Counted from the stretch's first letter, positions 16,939 to 25,241 are shown. The stretch: DNA of 64,000 nt from Paenibacillus_G sp049942825 (GCF_049942825.1 NZ_CP187970.1:3100001-3164000); one strand, 5' to 3'. The notes: generated from the sequence alone by a model not told the origin. Translations and numbers: made by a program.

Positions 16939-17259
16939 TTACAGGATCGGCTGCGACGTATGAACAAGCTGCTTGTCTTCCTGCCCGTGTTCCGAATAGA
17001 TAGCGTGAGCCCAATCCATCCATCCTTCCGGAAGCCGTTTCATCAGGAAGGCACGGACTTCGCTGCCCGAGCAGGCGAGATCATATATCAACTTCTCATA
17101 GGTATGCAGGATCGTATCGAAGTCCAGACCCACATCCTCCATCAACAACTCCTTCAATGCGCTGTCGTTATCACTGAAGATACGGTAGACCAAGCCATCA
17201 TAAATTTCCGTAATCAGACCATCCTGAACACGAACAATTTTTTGACAAGTTTTTTGCAT
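16939..17259 (-). CDS. Protein of unknown function (106 aa)
   Basis: Not recognised. ATG 17259 follows AAGGAGTAG, and a perfect TATAAT on the minus strand (17291-17296) lies upstream without a good -35. The soluble, acidic protein opens with a strand-like CQKIVRVQDGLITEIYDGLVYRIF and continues with helices (DSALKELLMEDVGLDFDTILHTYEKLIYDLACSG). It is the first of three small minus-strand genes and may share a transcript with them. Confidence 0.6.
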   Translation of the reverse strand: MQKTCQKIVRVQDGLITEIYDGLVYRIFSDNDSALKELLMEDVGLDFDTILHTYEKLIYDLACSGSEVRAFLMKRLPEGWMDWAHAIYSEHGQEDKQLVHTSQPIL

Positions 17260-17440
17260 TGAATCTACTCCTTGCACTGGGATACCACACATTATAGCAC
17301 AGCATTTTCCTCTGGTTTGTAGAATTTTGTAAGTGTTTTCGTGTTTTTTTTGTTTTTTGTGCTTTTATTTTTGCGCTGAACCGCATACCTCCCTGAGCGG
17401 GTGGGAAGGATAATCCGGGTACAGCCTGGAGGTGGAGCAG

Positions 17441-17788
17441 ATGCAAATGGAATCGAAAACGGACTCTTACAAAATCGGCGTCGGGCACATGAAAGAGCAT
17501 ATGCCCGCTATGGTCGATGCATACCATGGTTTTACGGGCAGCTGTTTCGCTCCCGGTGCACTGGAGGAAAAGCAAAAGCAGCTGATCGCACTTGGCATTG
17601 CGCTCTATGCGAATAATGAGGTGTGCACGATGTATCATGTGGAGGAAGCTTTGTCCAAAGGAGCTTCGAAGCAGGAAGTGCTGGAGGCGATGGCCGTGGC
17701 TGCCGCTGTCGGCAGCGGGCATATTCTCTCCCAGGGCGTGACCCGTGTCCAGCAGGCGCTGGGCTCTCTCACTTACGGAAAGCAGTAG
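17441..17788 (+). CDS. Carboxymuconolactone decarboxylase/AhpD-like family protein
   Basis: A 115-residue alpha-helical protein of the carboxymuconolactone decarboxylase superfamily. It has EEKQKQLIALGIALYANN followed by the EVCTMYHVEEAL helix, where AhpD enzymes carry CxxCxxxH. Here only the second Cys (62) and the His (66) remain; the first position is Asn59, so classical AhpD disulfide chemistry is unlikely. ATG 17441 follows TGGAGGTGG; an in-frame GTG at 17432 is possible. It is a single gene convergent with yqzF. Confidence 0.8.
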   Translation: MQMESKTDSYKIGVGHMKEHMPAMVDAYHGFTGSCFAPGALEEKQKQLIALGIALYANNEVCTMYHVEEALSKGASKQEVLEAMAVAAAVGSGHILSQGVTRVQQALGSLTYGKQ

Positions 17789-17800
17789 CAGCCAGAGAAA

Positions 17801-17833
17801 AAAAAGGGAGTAGGCGGGGGCCTATCCCTTTTT
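17801..17833. terminator. Bidirectional terminator between convergent genes
   Basis: AAAAAGGGAGTAGG pairs with CCTATCCCTTTTT around a GC-rich loop. Runs of A on one side and T on the other let it serve both the plus-strand AhpD-like gene and the minus-strand yqzF gene, overlapping the yqzF stop. Confidence 0.88.
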
Positions 17834-18094
17834 GCGTTTGTTGGCCCGGAACCGGGGGGCCACATAATTGCGCTTGCGGTCACGGAAGAAAATCCAGCCG
17901 CCGATAAAGGCAACCCCTGCAGCAAACAGCAGGAGGCCAAAAAGCAGCTTGCCCCACTGGATGCCGGGGTCGGAGACGTTCAGATCGAATTGGGCGAACC
18001 AGGCATCCTTGACGGCCAAGAACCCATAGGTGGCCATAAGGCCGGGGATGACCAGCATCAGGATAGCGATAAATCGGTAGAATGGGGCTTTCAT
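17822..18094 (-). CDS. yqzF: DUF2627 membrane protein (YqzF-like)
   Basis: A 90-residue protein with two membrane helices (about 8-29 and 48-70) and a very basic C-terminus (RDRKRNYVAPRFRANKRKKG). It resembles the DUF2627 family, of which B. subtilis YqzF, encoded beside the bkd operon, is a member. Here too it lies next to bkd genes, transcribed divergently from lpdA. The function is unknown. Confidence 0.75.
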   Translation of the reverse strand: MKAPFYRFIAILMLVIPGLMATYGFLAVKDAWFAQFDLNVSDPGIQWGKLLFGLLLFAAGVAFIGGWIFFRDRKRNYVAPRFRANKRKKG

Positions 18095-18303
18095 GCAGGC
18101 TCCTTCTTCATCCGGCAGAGGCCGGACACGGTCGACTTATGGCATGAACTTCTGCTCCGTAAGGAGGTCAGAGGCCATGCATACCCTACTAAGTTACCAT
18201 AAATCCGTGCCGGATTCATGCATGTTCACAAATTGGACCTATATTTCTTACGGGAAGTAGAGGTAGAATAGAGAGAATGACCTAACGCAGGAGGAATGGT
18301 AAG

Positions 18304-19725
18304 ATGTCCCAAAATTTTGACGTGGTGGTGCTCGGAGGCGGAGTAGGCGGTTATTCTGCAGCGATCCGGGCCGCGCAGCTCGGCAAGTCTGTGGCCATTG
18401 TGGAAGAGGACAAGCTCGGAGGCACATGCCTGCACAGAGGGTGTATTCCAAGCAAGGCACTGCTGCGCAGCGCCGAAGTATATGCATTAGTGAAGGAAAG
18501 CACAAGATTCGGAATCGAAACCGGGGAGATGAAGCTGAACTTCCCGCAGGTGCTGCGCCGCAAGAATGAAGTGGTCGAAGGCCTGCATACCGGCCTGCAG
18601 TATCTCATGCGCAAACATAAAATACAGGTGTTCTATGGCAAAGGCCGGGTGATCGGACCGTCGATCTTCTCGCCGCGCAGCGGAGCGGTTTCCGTCGAGC
18701 AGGCGGATGGGGAGATTCTCTCCCTTGTACCGGAGGCGCTGATTCTCGCAACCGGATCGCGGCCTCGTGTGCTGCCGGGTCTGGAGCCGGATGGGGTTAC
18801 CGTACTAAGCAGCGATGACGCGCTGCGGATGGAAGAGCTGCCGGCCTCGATGCTGATCATCGGAGGCGGGGTCATCGGTGTTGAATGGGCATCCATGCTC
18901 AGCGATTTCGGGGTGAAGGTGACGGTTGCCGAAGTAGGCCCAAGGCTTGTGCCGGGGGAAGAAGAGGACATCTCCCGGGAGCTCGAGCGGCTGCTCAGAA
19001 AGCGCGGGGTCACGATCCATACCGGCTGCACGGTGCTGCCCGAAACGTACCGAAGGAATGCCGCCGGGTTATCCATCGAGGCGGAGCAGCGGGGAGAGCG
19101 CATGGTGCTCGAAGCCGGGGCAGCGCTGGTCAGCGTAGGCCGGCAGGCGAACGTGGAAGGGATCGGCCTCGAGAATACGGACGTGAAGATTGAGGGAGGT
19201 TTCATCCGGGTGAACGCCTCGATGCAGACGGCCGAGCACCATATATATGCCGTGGGCGACTGCACCGGAGGTGTACAGCTGGCGCATGCCGCCGGCCACG
19301 AGGGCATCGCCGCCGCAGAGCATATCTGCGGGCAGGAGACGCACCGCTATGCACCGCACCGGATTCCGAGATGCGTGTATTCGCGTCCGGAGATGGCCTC
19401 GGTCGGCTGGACGGAGGCACAGGCCAAGGAACGCGGCCATGAGGTCAAAACGTCCAAGGTCCACTTCCAGGCGCTCGGCAAGGCGCTCGTGCTGGGAGAG
19501 ACGGACGGGTTCGTGAAGGTCGTCGCAGATGCACGCACGAACGATATCCTCGGCGTTCATATGATCGGCGCGCATGTGACCGACTATATTTCGGAAGCCG
19601 TGCTGGCACAGCTGCTGGAGGCGGCGCCTTGGGAGGTCGGGACTGCGATGCATCCTCACCCGACACTGTCCGAGATCCTCGGCGAGGCAATGCTTGCCGT
19701 GGACGGCCGGTCGATCACGATGTAG
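18304..19725 (+). CDS. lpdV: Dihydrolipoyl dehydrogenase (E3)
   Basis: The E3 flavoprotein that reoxidises the lipoyl group of 2-oxoacid dehydrogenase complexes and reduces NAD. Its 473 residues have the FAD-binding GGGVGGYSAAIRAAQLG motif, the redox pair Cys42-Cys47 in GGTCLHRGCIPSK, the NAD-binding GGGVIGVEWASM motif and the catalytic His in HPHPTLSE. GGAGGAATGGTAAG precedes the ATG. It is followed by E1 and E2 genes, as in the B. subtilis bkd operon, but ptb, bcd, buk and bkdR are not present in the window. Confidence 0.93.
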   Translation: MSQNFDVVVLGGGVGGYSAAIRAAQLGKSVAIVEEDKLGGTCLHRGCIPSKALLRSAEVYALVKESTRFGIETGEMKLNFPQVLRRKNEVVEGLHTGLQYLMRKHKIQVFYGKGRVIGPSIFSPRSGAVSVEQADGEILSLVPEALILATGSRPRVLPGLEPDGVTVLSSDDALRMEELPASMLIIGGGVIGVEWASMLSDFGVKVTVAEVGPRLVPGEEEDISRELERLLRKRGVTIHTGCTVLPETYRRNAAGLSIEAEQRGERMVLEAGAALVSVGRQANVEGIGLENTDVKIEGGFIRVNASMQTAEHHIYAVGDCTGGVQLAHAAGHEGIAAAEHICGQETHRYAPHRIPRCVYSRPEMASVGWTEAQAKERGHEVKTSKVHFQALGKALVLGETDGFVKVVADARTNDILGVHMIGAHVTDYISEAVLAQLLEAAPWEVGTAMHPHPTLSEILGEAMLAVDGRSITM

Positions 19726-19762
19726 GCAGCTTTGACCCGAGAGGGATAATGAAGAACTAATG

Positions 19763-19844
19763 AATCTCTTCATACTAAATTGTTTTCATATTCGGAAGAG
19801 ATTATAATATAGATGTATTAGGTAGTATTAGCACCTGGTATTAG
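19763..19844 (+). promoter_or_regulatory. Promoter and repeat cluster before bkdAA
   Basis: TTGTTT (19780-19785) and TATAAT (19803-19808) are 17 bases apart and form a SigA-type promoter inside the lpd-E1 gap. A perfect 9-bp inverted repeat, AATCTCTTC (19763-19771) with GAAGAGATT (19795-19803), brackets the -35. Downstream are three direct copies of GTATTAG at 19815, 19825 and 19838, all between the promoter and the E1 alpha start. The arrangement suggests separate control of E1 and E2 from E3. Confidence 0.65.
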
Positions 19845-19891
19845 ACCCAGCCCTTGTGCCGGGTCAGTATCCTACAAGGAGGGTTCCTCCC

Positions 19892-20902
19892 ATGTCCATC
19901 GGACAAATGCATAAACACCGCCAGCTTGGTCTCACGGATGCGCAGGTCGTCGAGATGTATACATATATGCTGAAGGCCCGTATGTTTGACGAGCGCGGCT
20001 TCGTGCTGCAGCGTTCCGGCAAGATCGCCTTCCACGTTTCGGGGATCGGCCAGGAGACGGCGCAGGTTGCTGCGGCGTACGCCCTGCAGAAGGGAAAGGA
20101 TTATTTTCTGCCGTATTACCGTGACTACGGCTTCGTATTGACCGTTGGTATGACGATCAAGGAGCTGCTCCTCTCCGTCTTCGCCAAGGCCGAAGACCCG
20201 AACAGCGGGGGCCGGCAGATGCCGGGCCACTTCAGTCATAAGAAGCTGAATATCGTGACGGGCTCCTCGCCGGTCACCACCCAGGTTCCGCACGCCGCAG
20301 GCTTCGCCCTGGCTGCAAAGATGCAGCGCAAGGACTTCGTCTCGTTCGTCACTTTCGGGGACGGGTCGAGCAACCAGGGAGACTTCCATGAAGGCTGCAA
20401 CTTCGCCGGCGTGCACAAGCTCCCTGTCATCTTCATGTGCGAGAACAACCAATACGCGATCTCCGTACCGCTGCACAAGCAGACGGCTGGCAGCATCGCC
20501 GAGCGGGCGGCCGGCTACGGCTTCCCCGGCGTGAAGGTCGACGGCCGTGATCCGCTTGAGGTGTACCGCGTCGTCAAGGAAGCCCGCGAACGGGCGGTCC
20601 GCGGAGAAGGGCCGACTCTGATCGAAGCGGTCATGTACCGCATTCCGCCCCACTCCACCTCGGACAACGATCTGCTGTACCGCACCAAGGAGGAAGTGGA
20701 GGAGAACCGGGCGAAGGACGGACTCCCGGTCTTCCGGCAGTATCTGGTTCAGGCGGGGCTGTGGAGCGACGAGCAGGAAGCGGAGCTGGCGGAGCTCATC
20801 AAGGCGGAGCTGACCGAGGCGACCCAATACGCCGAGCAGGCGCCGTTCCCGCTCCCCGAGGATACGCTGCGGCATGTATACGCGGAAGAGGAGGGGCGCT
20901 AG
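19892..20902 (+). CDS. bkdAA: Branched-chain 2-oxoacid dehydrogenase E1 alpha subunit
   Basis: The alpha subunit of the thiamine-diphosphate-dependent E1 component, which decarboxylates branched-chain 2-oxoacids and provides starters for branched fatty acids. From ATG 19892 (after AAGGAGGG) it has 336 residues. The TPP motif starts at GDGSSNQGDFHEG and ends at ENN about 30 residues later. MYRIPPHSTSDND resembles the phosphorylation-loop region of branched-chain E1 proteins. It is 1 bp from bkdAB. A pyruvate-type activity cannot be excluded from sequence alone. Confidence 0.9.
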   Translation: MSIGQMHKHRQLGLTDAQVVEMYTYMLKARMFDERGFVLQRSGKIAFHVSGIGQETAQVAAAYALQKGKDYFLPYYRDYGFVLTVGMTIKELLLSVFAKAEDPNSGGRQMPGHFSHKKLNIVTGSSPVTTQVPHAAGFALAAKMQRKDFVSFVTFGDGSSNQGDFHEGCNFAGVHKLPVIFMCENNQYAISVPLHKQTAGSIAERAAGYGFPGVKVDGRDPLEVYRVVKEARERAVRGEGPTLIEAVMYRIPPHSTSDNDLLYRTKEEVEENRAKDGLPVFRQYLVQAGLWSDEQEAELAELIKAELTEATQYAEQAPFPLPEDTLRHVYAEEEGR

Positions 20903-20903
20903 C

Positions 20904-21884
20904 ATGGCGGTGATTACATATCTTGAGGCCATCCGGACGGCCATGAAAGAAGAGATGGAGCGCGACGAGTCGGTCTTCGTGCTCGGCGAGGACGTAGGCA
21001 AGGGCGGCGTGATGAACGCGACCAAGGGACTGCGCGACCAGTTCGGCGAAGAGCGCGTGATGGATACGCCGCTGGCGGAATCCGCCATCGCCGGGGTAGC
21101 CATCGGGGCGGCCATGTACGGCATGAAGCCGATCGCCGAGATGCAGTACGCAGATTTCATCTTCCCGGCGACGAACCAGATCATCTCCGAGGCGGCGCTG
21201 ATCCGCTACCGCTCCAATAACGATTGGAACTGCCCGGTGGTCGTACGGGCTCCTTACGGGGCGACGGGCGGCGGGGCGCTCTATCATTCCCAGTGTCCGG
21301 AATCGGTATTCTTCGGCATTCCGGGCCTGAAAATCGTCGCTCCTTCGAATCCGTACGATGCGAAGGGGCTGCTTAAGGCGGCGGTCCGGGATGCGGATCC
21401 GGTCCTGTATTTTGAGCATAAGAAGTGCTATCTCGGCATTACCGGCGAGGTGCCTGAAGAGGATTACATCGTGCCGATCGGCAAGGCGGACGTGAAGCGG
21501 GAGGGAACGGATATCACCGTGATTTCCTACGGCATTACGGTCCAATACGCCCTGCGGGCTGCGGAGGAGCTGGCCGCGGAAGGCATTTCCGCGCATGTGC
21601 TTGATCTGCGGACACTGCAGCCGCTCGATAAGGAAGCGATCCTGGCTGCCGTTTCGAAGACAGGCAAAGTGCTGATTATACATGAAGACAACAAGACAGG
21701 GGGCGTCGGGGCCGAGGTGTCGGCTATCATCGCCGAAGAGCTGCTCTTCGAGCTCGATGCGCCGATCATGCGCCTGTGCGGTCCCGATGTGCCTGCCGTG
21801 GGGATGAATCCTCCGATGGAGAAATTCTTCCTGCTCAGCACGGACAAAATCATGGAAGCCATGCGCAAGCTGGCCTTGTTCTAG
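20904..21884 (+). CDS. bkdAB: Branched-chain 2-oxoacid dehydrogenase E1 beta subunit
   Basis: The beta subunit of the E1 heterotetramer. Its 326 residues start MAVITYLEAIRTAMKEEMERDESVFVLGEDVG, typical of the family, and carry the pyrimidine-binding domain (TPLAESAIAGVAIGAAM, IAEMQYADFIFPA) and the transketolase C-terminal domain (LRTLQPLDKEAILAAVSKTGK). GAGGAGGGG lies at the end of bkdAA. bkdB follows 13 bp downstream. Confidence 0.93.
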   Translation: MAVITYLEAIRTAMKEEMERDESVFVLGEDVGKGGVMNATKGLRDQFGEERVMDTPLAESAIAGVAIGAAMYGMKPIAEMQYADFIFPATNQIISEAALIRYRSNNDWNCPVVVRAPYGATGGGALYHSQCPESVFFGIPGLKIVAPSNPYDAKGLLKAAVRDADPVLYFEHKKCYLGITGEVPEEDYIVPIGKADVKREGTDITVISYGITVQYALRAAEELAAEGISAHVLDLRTLQPLDKEAILAAVSKTGKVLIIHEDNKTGGVGAEVSAIIAEELLFELDAPIMRLCGPDVPAVGMNPPMEKFFLLSTDKIMEAMRKLALF

Positions 21885-21897
21885 GAGGATAAGCTAC

Positions 21898-23277
21898 ATG
21901 AGCGAGAAGACGAGAGGAACCGCCGTTCCCGTACCCCACCTGGCCGAGAGCCTGGTGTCGGCTACGGTCGGCAAGTGGCTGAGGCAGCCCGGCGATATCA
22001 TCGAGCAGTACGATGTGCTTTGCGAGCTGATCACGGATAAAGTGACCGTGGAAATGCCTTCGCCTATCGCAGGACGACTCGTCAGTCTGGTGGTCGCCGA
22101 AGGGGAAACCGCTCCTGTGGGCGCACCGCTTTGCTATATTGAGGAGCCGAATGCGGGGGCCGCATCGGGCAGCCCGGCTAAGCCGGCGGCGGGGGCTCCG
22201 GCAGGGACGACCCGGCCTGCAGGCCCGGCGTCCTCGGATGTGGGCATGCGCAGCAGATATTCGCCGGCCGTACTGAAGCTGGCGGCCGAGCACGGGATCG
22301 CGCTGGACTCCCTCAGCGGCAGCGGTCTTGGCGGGCGCATCACGCGCAAGGATGTCGAGGCGTATATCGCAGCAGGCGGAGCAGCCAATCCAGCAGGCGC
22401 TGGCATACAGGGCGGGGTGATGCCGGTGGCGCAGGCCGATCGTAACGCAGCGGCTGCTGCAGCGGCCGAAGGCGTCTTCGTGCCGTCTTCACCTAAGATG
22501 CCGGTCCGCACGACGGGAATCCACCTGTCGGAGAATCCACCGCATACCAATGTGGAGGCTGAGGGCCACCATACCGGAGGGCGCGAATACCTGGTGGACG
22601 TGACGCCGGTGCGCAGCATCATTGCGAGCCGGACACGCCAGAGCGTGACCGAGATCCCGCATGCATGGACGATGATCGAAGTGGACGTGACGAACCTGGT
22701 GCATCTGCGCAACAAGCTCAAGGGCGAATTCATGAAGCAGGAAGGCATCAACCTGACCTACCTGGCGTTCGTGCTGAAGGCGGTCGTCAATGCGATTAAG
22801 GACTACCCGATCATGAACTCGGTCTGGGGCGTAGACAAGATTATCGTGAAGAAGGACATCAATATTTCGCTGCTGGTGGGGACGGAGGACTTTGTCCTGT
22901 CGCCGGTCATCAAGAAGGCCGACGAAAAAACAATTGCCGGCCTTGCCCGCGAGATCGATGATCTGACCAAGCGGGGAAGAGCCGGCAAGCTGTCGCTGAG
23001 CGAACTCGAAGGCGGGACGTTCACGGTGAACAACACCGGGTCGTTCGGATCGATTCTTTCTTATCCGATCATCAATTATCCGCAGGCCGCGATCCTGACC
23101 TTCGAGTCCATCGTGAAGAAACCGGTGGTGATTCAGGATATGATCGCCGTACGTTCCATCGCGAACATGTGCCTGTCCCTCGACCACCGGATCCTTGACG
23201 GCGTCATCTGCGGCCGCTTCCTTCAGCGGGTGAAGGAGAACCTGGAAGGGTACAACCAGGAGACGAAGCTCTACTGA
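21898..23277 (+). CDS. bkdB: Branched-chain 2-oxoacid dehydrogenase E2 (dihydrolipoyl acyltransferase)
   Basis: The E2 core transfers the acyl group from E1 to CoA. The 459 residues comprise an N-terminal lipoyl domain (lipoylated Lys48 in ITDKVTVEMPSP), an Ala/Pro linker, an E3-binding domain (about 118-156, SPAVLKLAAEHGI to RITRKDVEAYI), a second linker and the catalytic acyltransferase domain ending with LDHRILDG. One lipoyl domain is present. An AGGAGG site precedes the ATG. Confidence 0.94.
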   Translation: MSEKTRGTAVPVPHLAESLVSATVGKWLRQPGDIIEQYDVLCELITDKVTVEMPSPIAGRLVSLVVAEGETAPVGAPLCYIEEPNAGAASGSPAKPAAGAPAGTTRPAGPASSDVGMRSRYSPAVLKLAAEHGIALDSLSGSGLGGRITRKDVEAYIAAGGAANPAGAGIQGGVMPVAQADRNAAAAAAAEGVFVPSSPKMPVRTTGIHLSENPPHTNVEAEGHHTGGREYLVDVTPVRSIIASRTRQSVTEIPHAWTMIEVDVTNLVHLRNKLKGEFMKQEGINLTYLAFVLKAVVNAIKDYPIMNSVWGVDKIIVKKDINISLLVGTEDFVLSPVIKKADEKTIAGLAREIDDLTKRGRAGKLSLSELEGGTFTVNNTGSFGSILSYPIINYPQAAILTFESIVKKPVVIQDMIAVRSIANMCLSLDHRILDGVICGRFLQRVKENLEGYNQETKLY

Positions 23278-23304
23278 GTTCCGTACGTCTTGTGGGCCCC
23301 GGTT

Positions 23305-23400
23305 CTAATAGAACGAAGCGGCGGTCAGCAGGACCGTGGAGAGCAGCATGGATGCAATCATGACATAAACGACGATTTTAAATATGGTCTTGTTTCGCAA
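23305..23400 (-). CDS. prli42: Prli42-like stressosome-associated miniprotein
   Basis: A 31-residue ORF on the minus strand: a basic start (MRNKTIFK), one membrane helix (about 9-28, IVVYVMIASMLLSTVLLTAA) and a short aromatic end. This matches the layout of Prli42, the membrane miniprotein that tethers the stressosome in Listeria and is conserved in Firmicutes. The start is TTG, with AAGGAG 11 bases upstream. From memory, the Listeria bkd cluster is also followed by a tripeptidase gene, and the gene here sits between bkdB and a PepT-like gene. Confidence 0.75.
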   Translation of the reverse strand: MRNKTIFKIVVYVMIASMLLSTVLLTAASFY

Positions 23401-23474
23401 AGCGTGTTCAGCTCCTTGTAAATGGAAAGGCTATACCTATATTTTAACCCAACGGGGATACGGGAGGAAAGTCC

Positions 23475-24617
23475 ATGATTCAGGAAAAGCGGCTGGTCGC
23501 GGAATTTATGGAATTGGTGCAGATTGACAGCGAGACGAAGCACGAAGAGGAGATCTCTCGGGTGCTCAAGGAGAAGTTCACGGCGCTCGGCCTGACCGTC
23601 CAGGAAGACGACTCCGCTTCGAAGACCGGCCACGGCTCGGGCAACCTGTTCTTCACCCTCGCTCCTTCGGGGGTGACAGGAGCGCCGAAGCTCTTCTTCA
23701 CCTCCCACATGGACACGGTCACCCCGGGCAAGGGGGTAAAACCGCAGCTGGGGGAAGACGGCTACATCCGCAGCGACGGGACGACGATCCTGGGAGCGGA
23801 CGACAAAGCAGGCCTTGCCGCCATGTTCGAAGCGATCCGTGTGCTCAAGGAGAACCACATTCCGCACGGCCAGATCCAGTTCGCCATCACGGCGGGCGAG
23901 GAGTCGGGACTGCTCGGCTCCCGCAGCATGGATGCGAAGCTGGTCGACGCGGATTTCGGCTACGCGCTGGACTCCAACGGCACGATCGGGGACATTGCGG
24001 TGGCGGCTCCGACCCAGGCCAAGATCTATATCACCTTCTGGGGCCGCTCCGCCCATGCGGGCGTGAACCCGGAGGACGGCATCTCGGCGATTGCCGTGGC
24101 GAGCAAAGCCATCTCCCGCATGCCGCTCGGGCGTATTGATAACGAGACGACGGCCAACATCGGTCGCTTCGAAGGCGGCATTGACGGTGCGACGAACATC
24201 GTGGTCGAACGGGTGCGGCTGGAAGGCGAAGCACGCTCCATCACGGACGAGAAGATGTACGCCCAGGTGGAGAAAATGCGTGCCGCCTGCGAATCGGCGG
24301 CTGAGGAGATGGGGGCGAAGCTCGAGTTCAAGAGCGAAGTCATCTATCCGGCTTACATGTATGATGAAACGGCGCCGGTCGTGAAGCTCGCCTCCGCCGC
24401 TTTGCGGAGTGTCGGCTGCACGCCGCGCACCTTCCACTCGGGCGGCGGCAGTGACGCCAACATGTTCAACGGCATCGGGATTCCGACCGTGAACCTGGCG
24501 GTAGGCTACCTCGACATCCACACGACGAAGGAGCGCATCGCCGTATCCGATCTCGTGAAGACCGCGGAAGTCGTGGTCGCGATTGTGAAGGAAACGGCCG
24601 CCCAAGGCCAAGCTTAG
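23475..24617 (+). CDS. M20 family peptidase, PepT-like (tripeptidase T type)
   Basis: A 380-residue dizinc aminopeptidase of the M20 family, similar to B. subtilis YqjE and to peptidase T. Metal-binding and catalytic motifs are TSHMDTVTPG, LGADDKAGLA and TAGEESGLLG, with a dimerisation domain (about 180-290, containing GRSAHAGVNPEDGISA) and a late His ligand in TFHSGGGSDANMF. GGGAGGAAAGTCC precedes the ATG. It probably releases N-terminal residues from small peptides in the cytosol. Confidence 0.9.
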   Translation: MIQEKRLVAEFMELVQIDSETKHEEEISRVLKEKFTALGLTVQEDDSASKTGHGSGNLFFTLAPSGVTGAPKLFFTSHMDTVTPGKGVKPQLGEDGYIRSDGTTILGADDKAGLAAMFEAIRVLKENHIPHGQIQFAITAGEESGLLGSRSMDAKLVDADFGYALDSNGTIGDIAVAAPTQAKIYITFWGRSAHAGVNPEDGISAIAVASKAISRMPLGRIDNETTANIGRFEGGIDGATNIVVERVRLEGEARSITDEKMYAQVEKMRAACESAAEEMGAKLEFKSEVIYPAYMYDETAPVVKLASAALRSVGCTPRTFHSGGGSDANMFNGIGIPTVNLAVGYLDIHTTKERIAVSDLVKTAEVVVAIVKETAAQGQA

Positions 24618-24652
24618 ATAGGGATTGATCATACACAGGGAAGAAGAGACAA

Positions 24653-24689
24653 AGGAAGCCGCGCTTATCGCTGATAAGGGCGGCTTCCT
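24653..24689 (+). terminator. Strong hairpin after the PepT-like gene
   Basis: AGGAAGCCGC pairs with GCGGCTTCCT and an inner CTTATC pairs with GATAAG. No T run follows, but the stability and position suggest transcript termination or 3' end protection. Confidence 0.65.
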
Positions 24690-24823
24690 GCTGTTCGCGG
24701 AACTTGGACGAGCCGGCAGGGCTGCATCCTGGGAGCTCAGCCGGCTCATGTACACCTGGGGGTCAAAAAGACCCCGGATTCACTCTAAACGGACGGGGCC
24801 GGTGCTGCAGTATGGGAACCCCT

Positions 24824-25087
24824 CTAGCTCATGGGGGAATAGGCGGAGGAGACATCGGACATGCGGCTCTGCCGGGCGTAAGCCGCCCCGCGGAACGTTC
24901 CCGAGACGGCGGCTGCGGAACGGATCACCCGCTTGCCCTTCGGTACGGAGAAGCTCTGCGTGCCGTCGAGAAGGGCTGCGAGAGGCACGTCTGCCGCGGC
25001 GCGTTCCAAGGCGCGCTGCAGGTACTTGCGGATTTCCCAGGCTTTGCCGACGAGTCGGAGCTGCTGCTCGGTCACATAGGATTTCAT
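24824..25087 (-). CDS. mciZ: MciZ-like FtsZ inhibitor with long C-terminal extension
   Basis: An 87-residue ORF diverging from nudF. Residues 10-20 (LRLVGKAWEIR) match the FtsZ-binding core of MciZ, the 40-residue B. subtilis peptide that blocks Z-ring formation in the mother cell. GGGAGGGAATTCT precedes the ATG. Residues 41-87 are a basic, Ser/Ala-rich tail (VPKGKRVIRSAAAVSG...) that the short Bacillus peptide lacks. The tail could be real or a consequence of a mutated stop. I saw no convincing SigE promoter upstream. Confidence 0.75.
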   Translation of the reverse strand: MKSYVTEQQLRLVGKAWEIRKYLQRALERAAADVPLAALLDGTQSFSVPKGKRVIRSAAAVSGTFRGAAYARQSRMSDVSSAYSPMS

Positions 25088-25232
25088 AGAATTCCCTCCC
25101 AGCTTGATAGGATGCTATAGTCCACCTTATGCTGGATACTGATTGGTTATGTCCACATCTAAGAATTTGTATCTCACCAGCGCTCGATTCAACGATGCAA
25201 GGTCCACCGGTTTCGGGTTGGTCCCTGACTTC

Positions 25233-25241
25233 TGGTATAAT
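25233..25241 (+). promoter_or_regulatory. Extended -10 promoter for nudF
   Basis: TGGTATAAT, a TGn extension plus a perfect -10, lies about 50 bp before the nudF ATG. No good -35 is present, which is acceptable for extended -10 promoters. Confidence 0.6.

Noticed and set aside
18095..18303. SigL (-24/-12) promoter for the bkd genes, expected from B. subtilis
   Set aside because: No TGGCAC-N5-TTGCA-like element is present before lpdV, and no bkdR-like gene lies in the window.
24625..25120. Plus-strand ORFs opposite mciZ
   Set aside because: They start inside the hairpin after the PepT-like gene and lack ribosome sites, while the minus-strand frame carries the MciZ motif and a good site.
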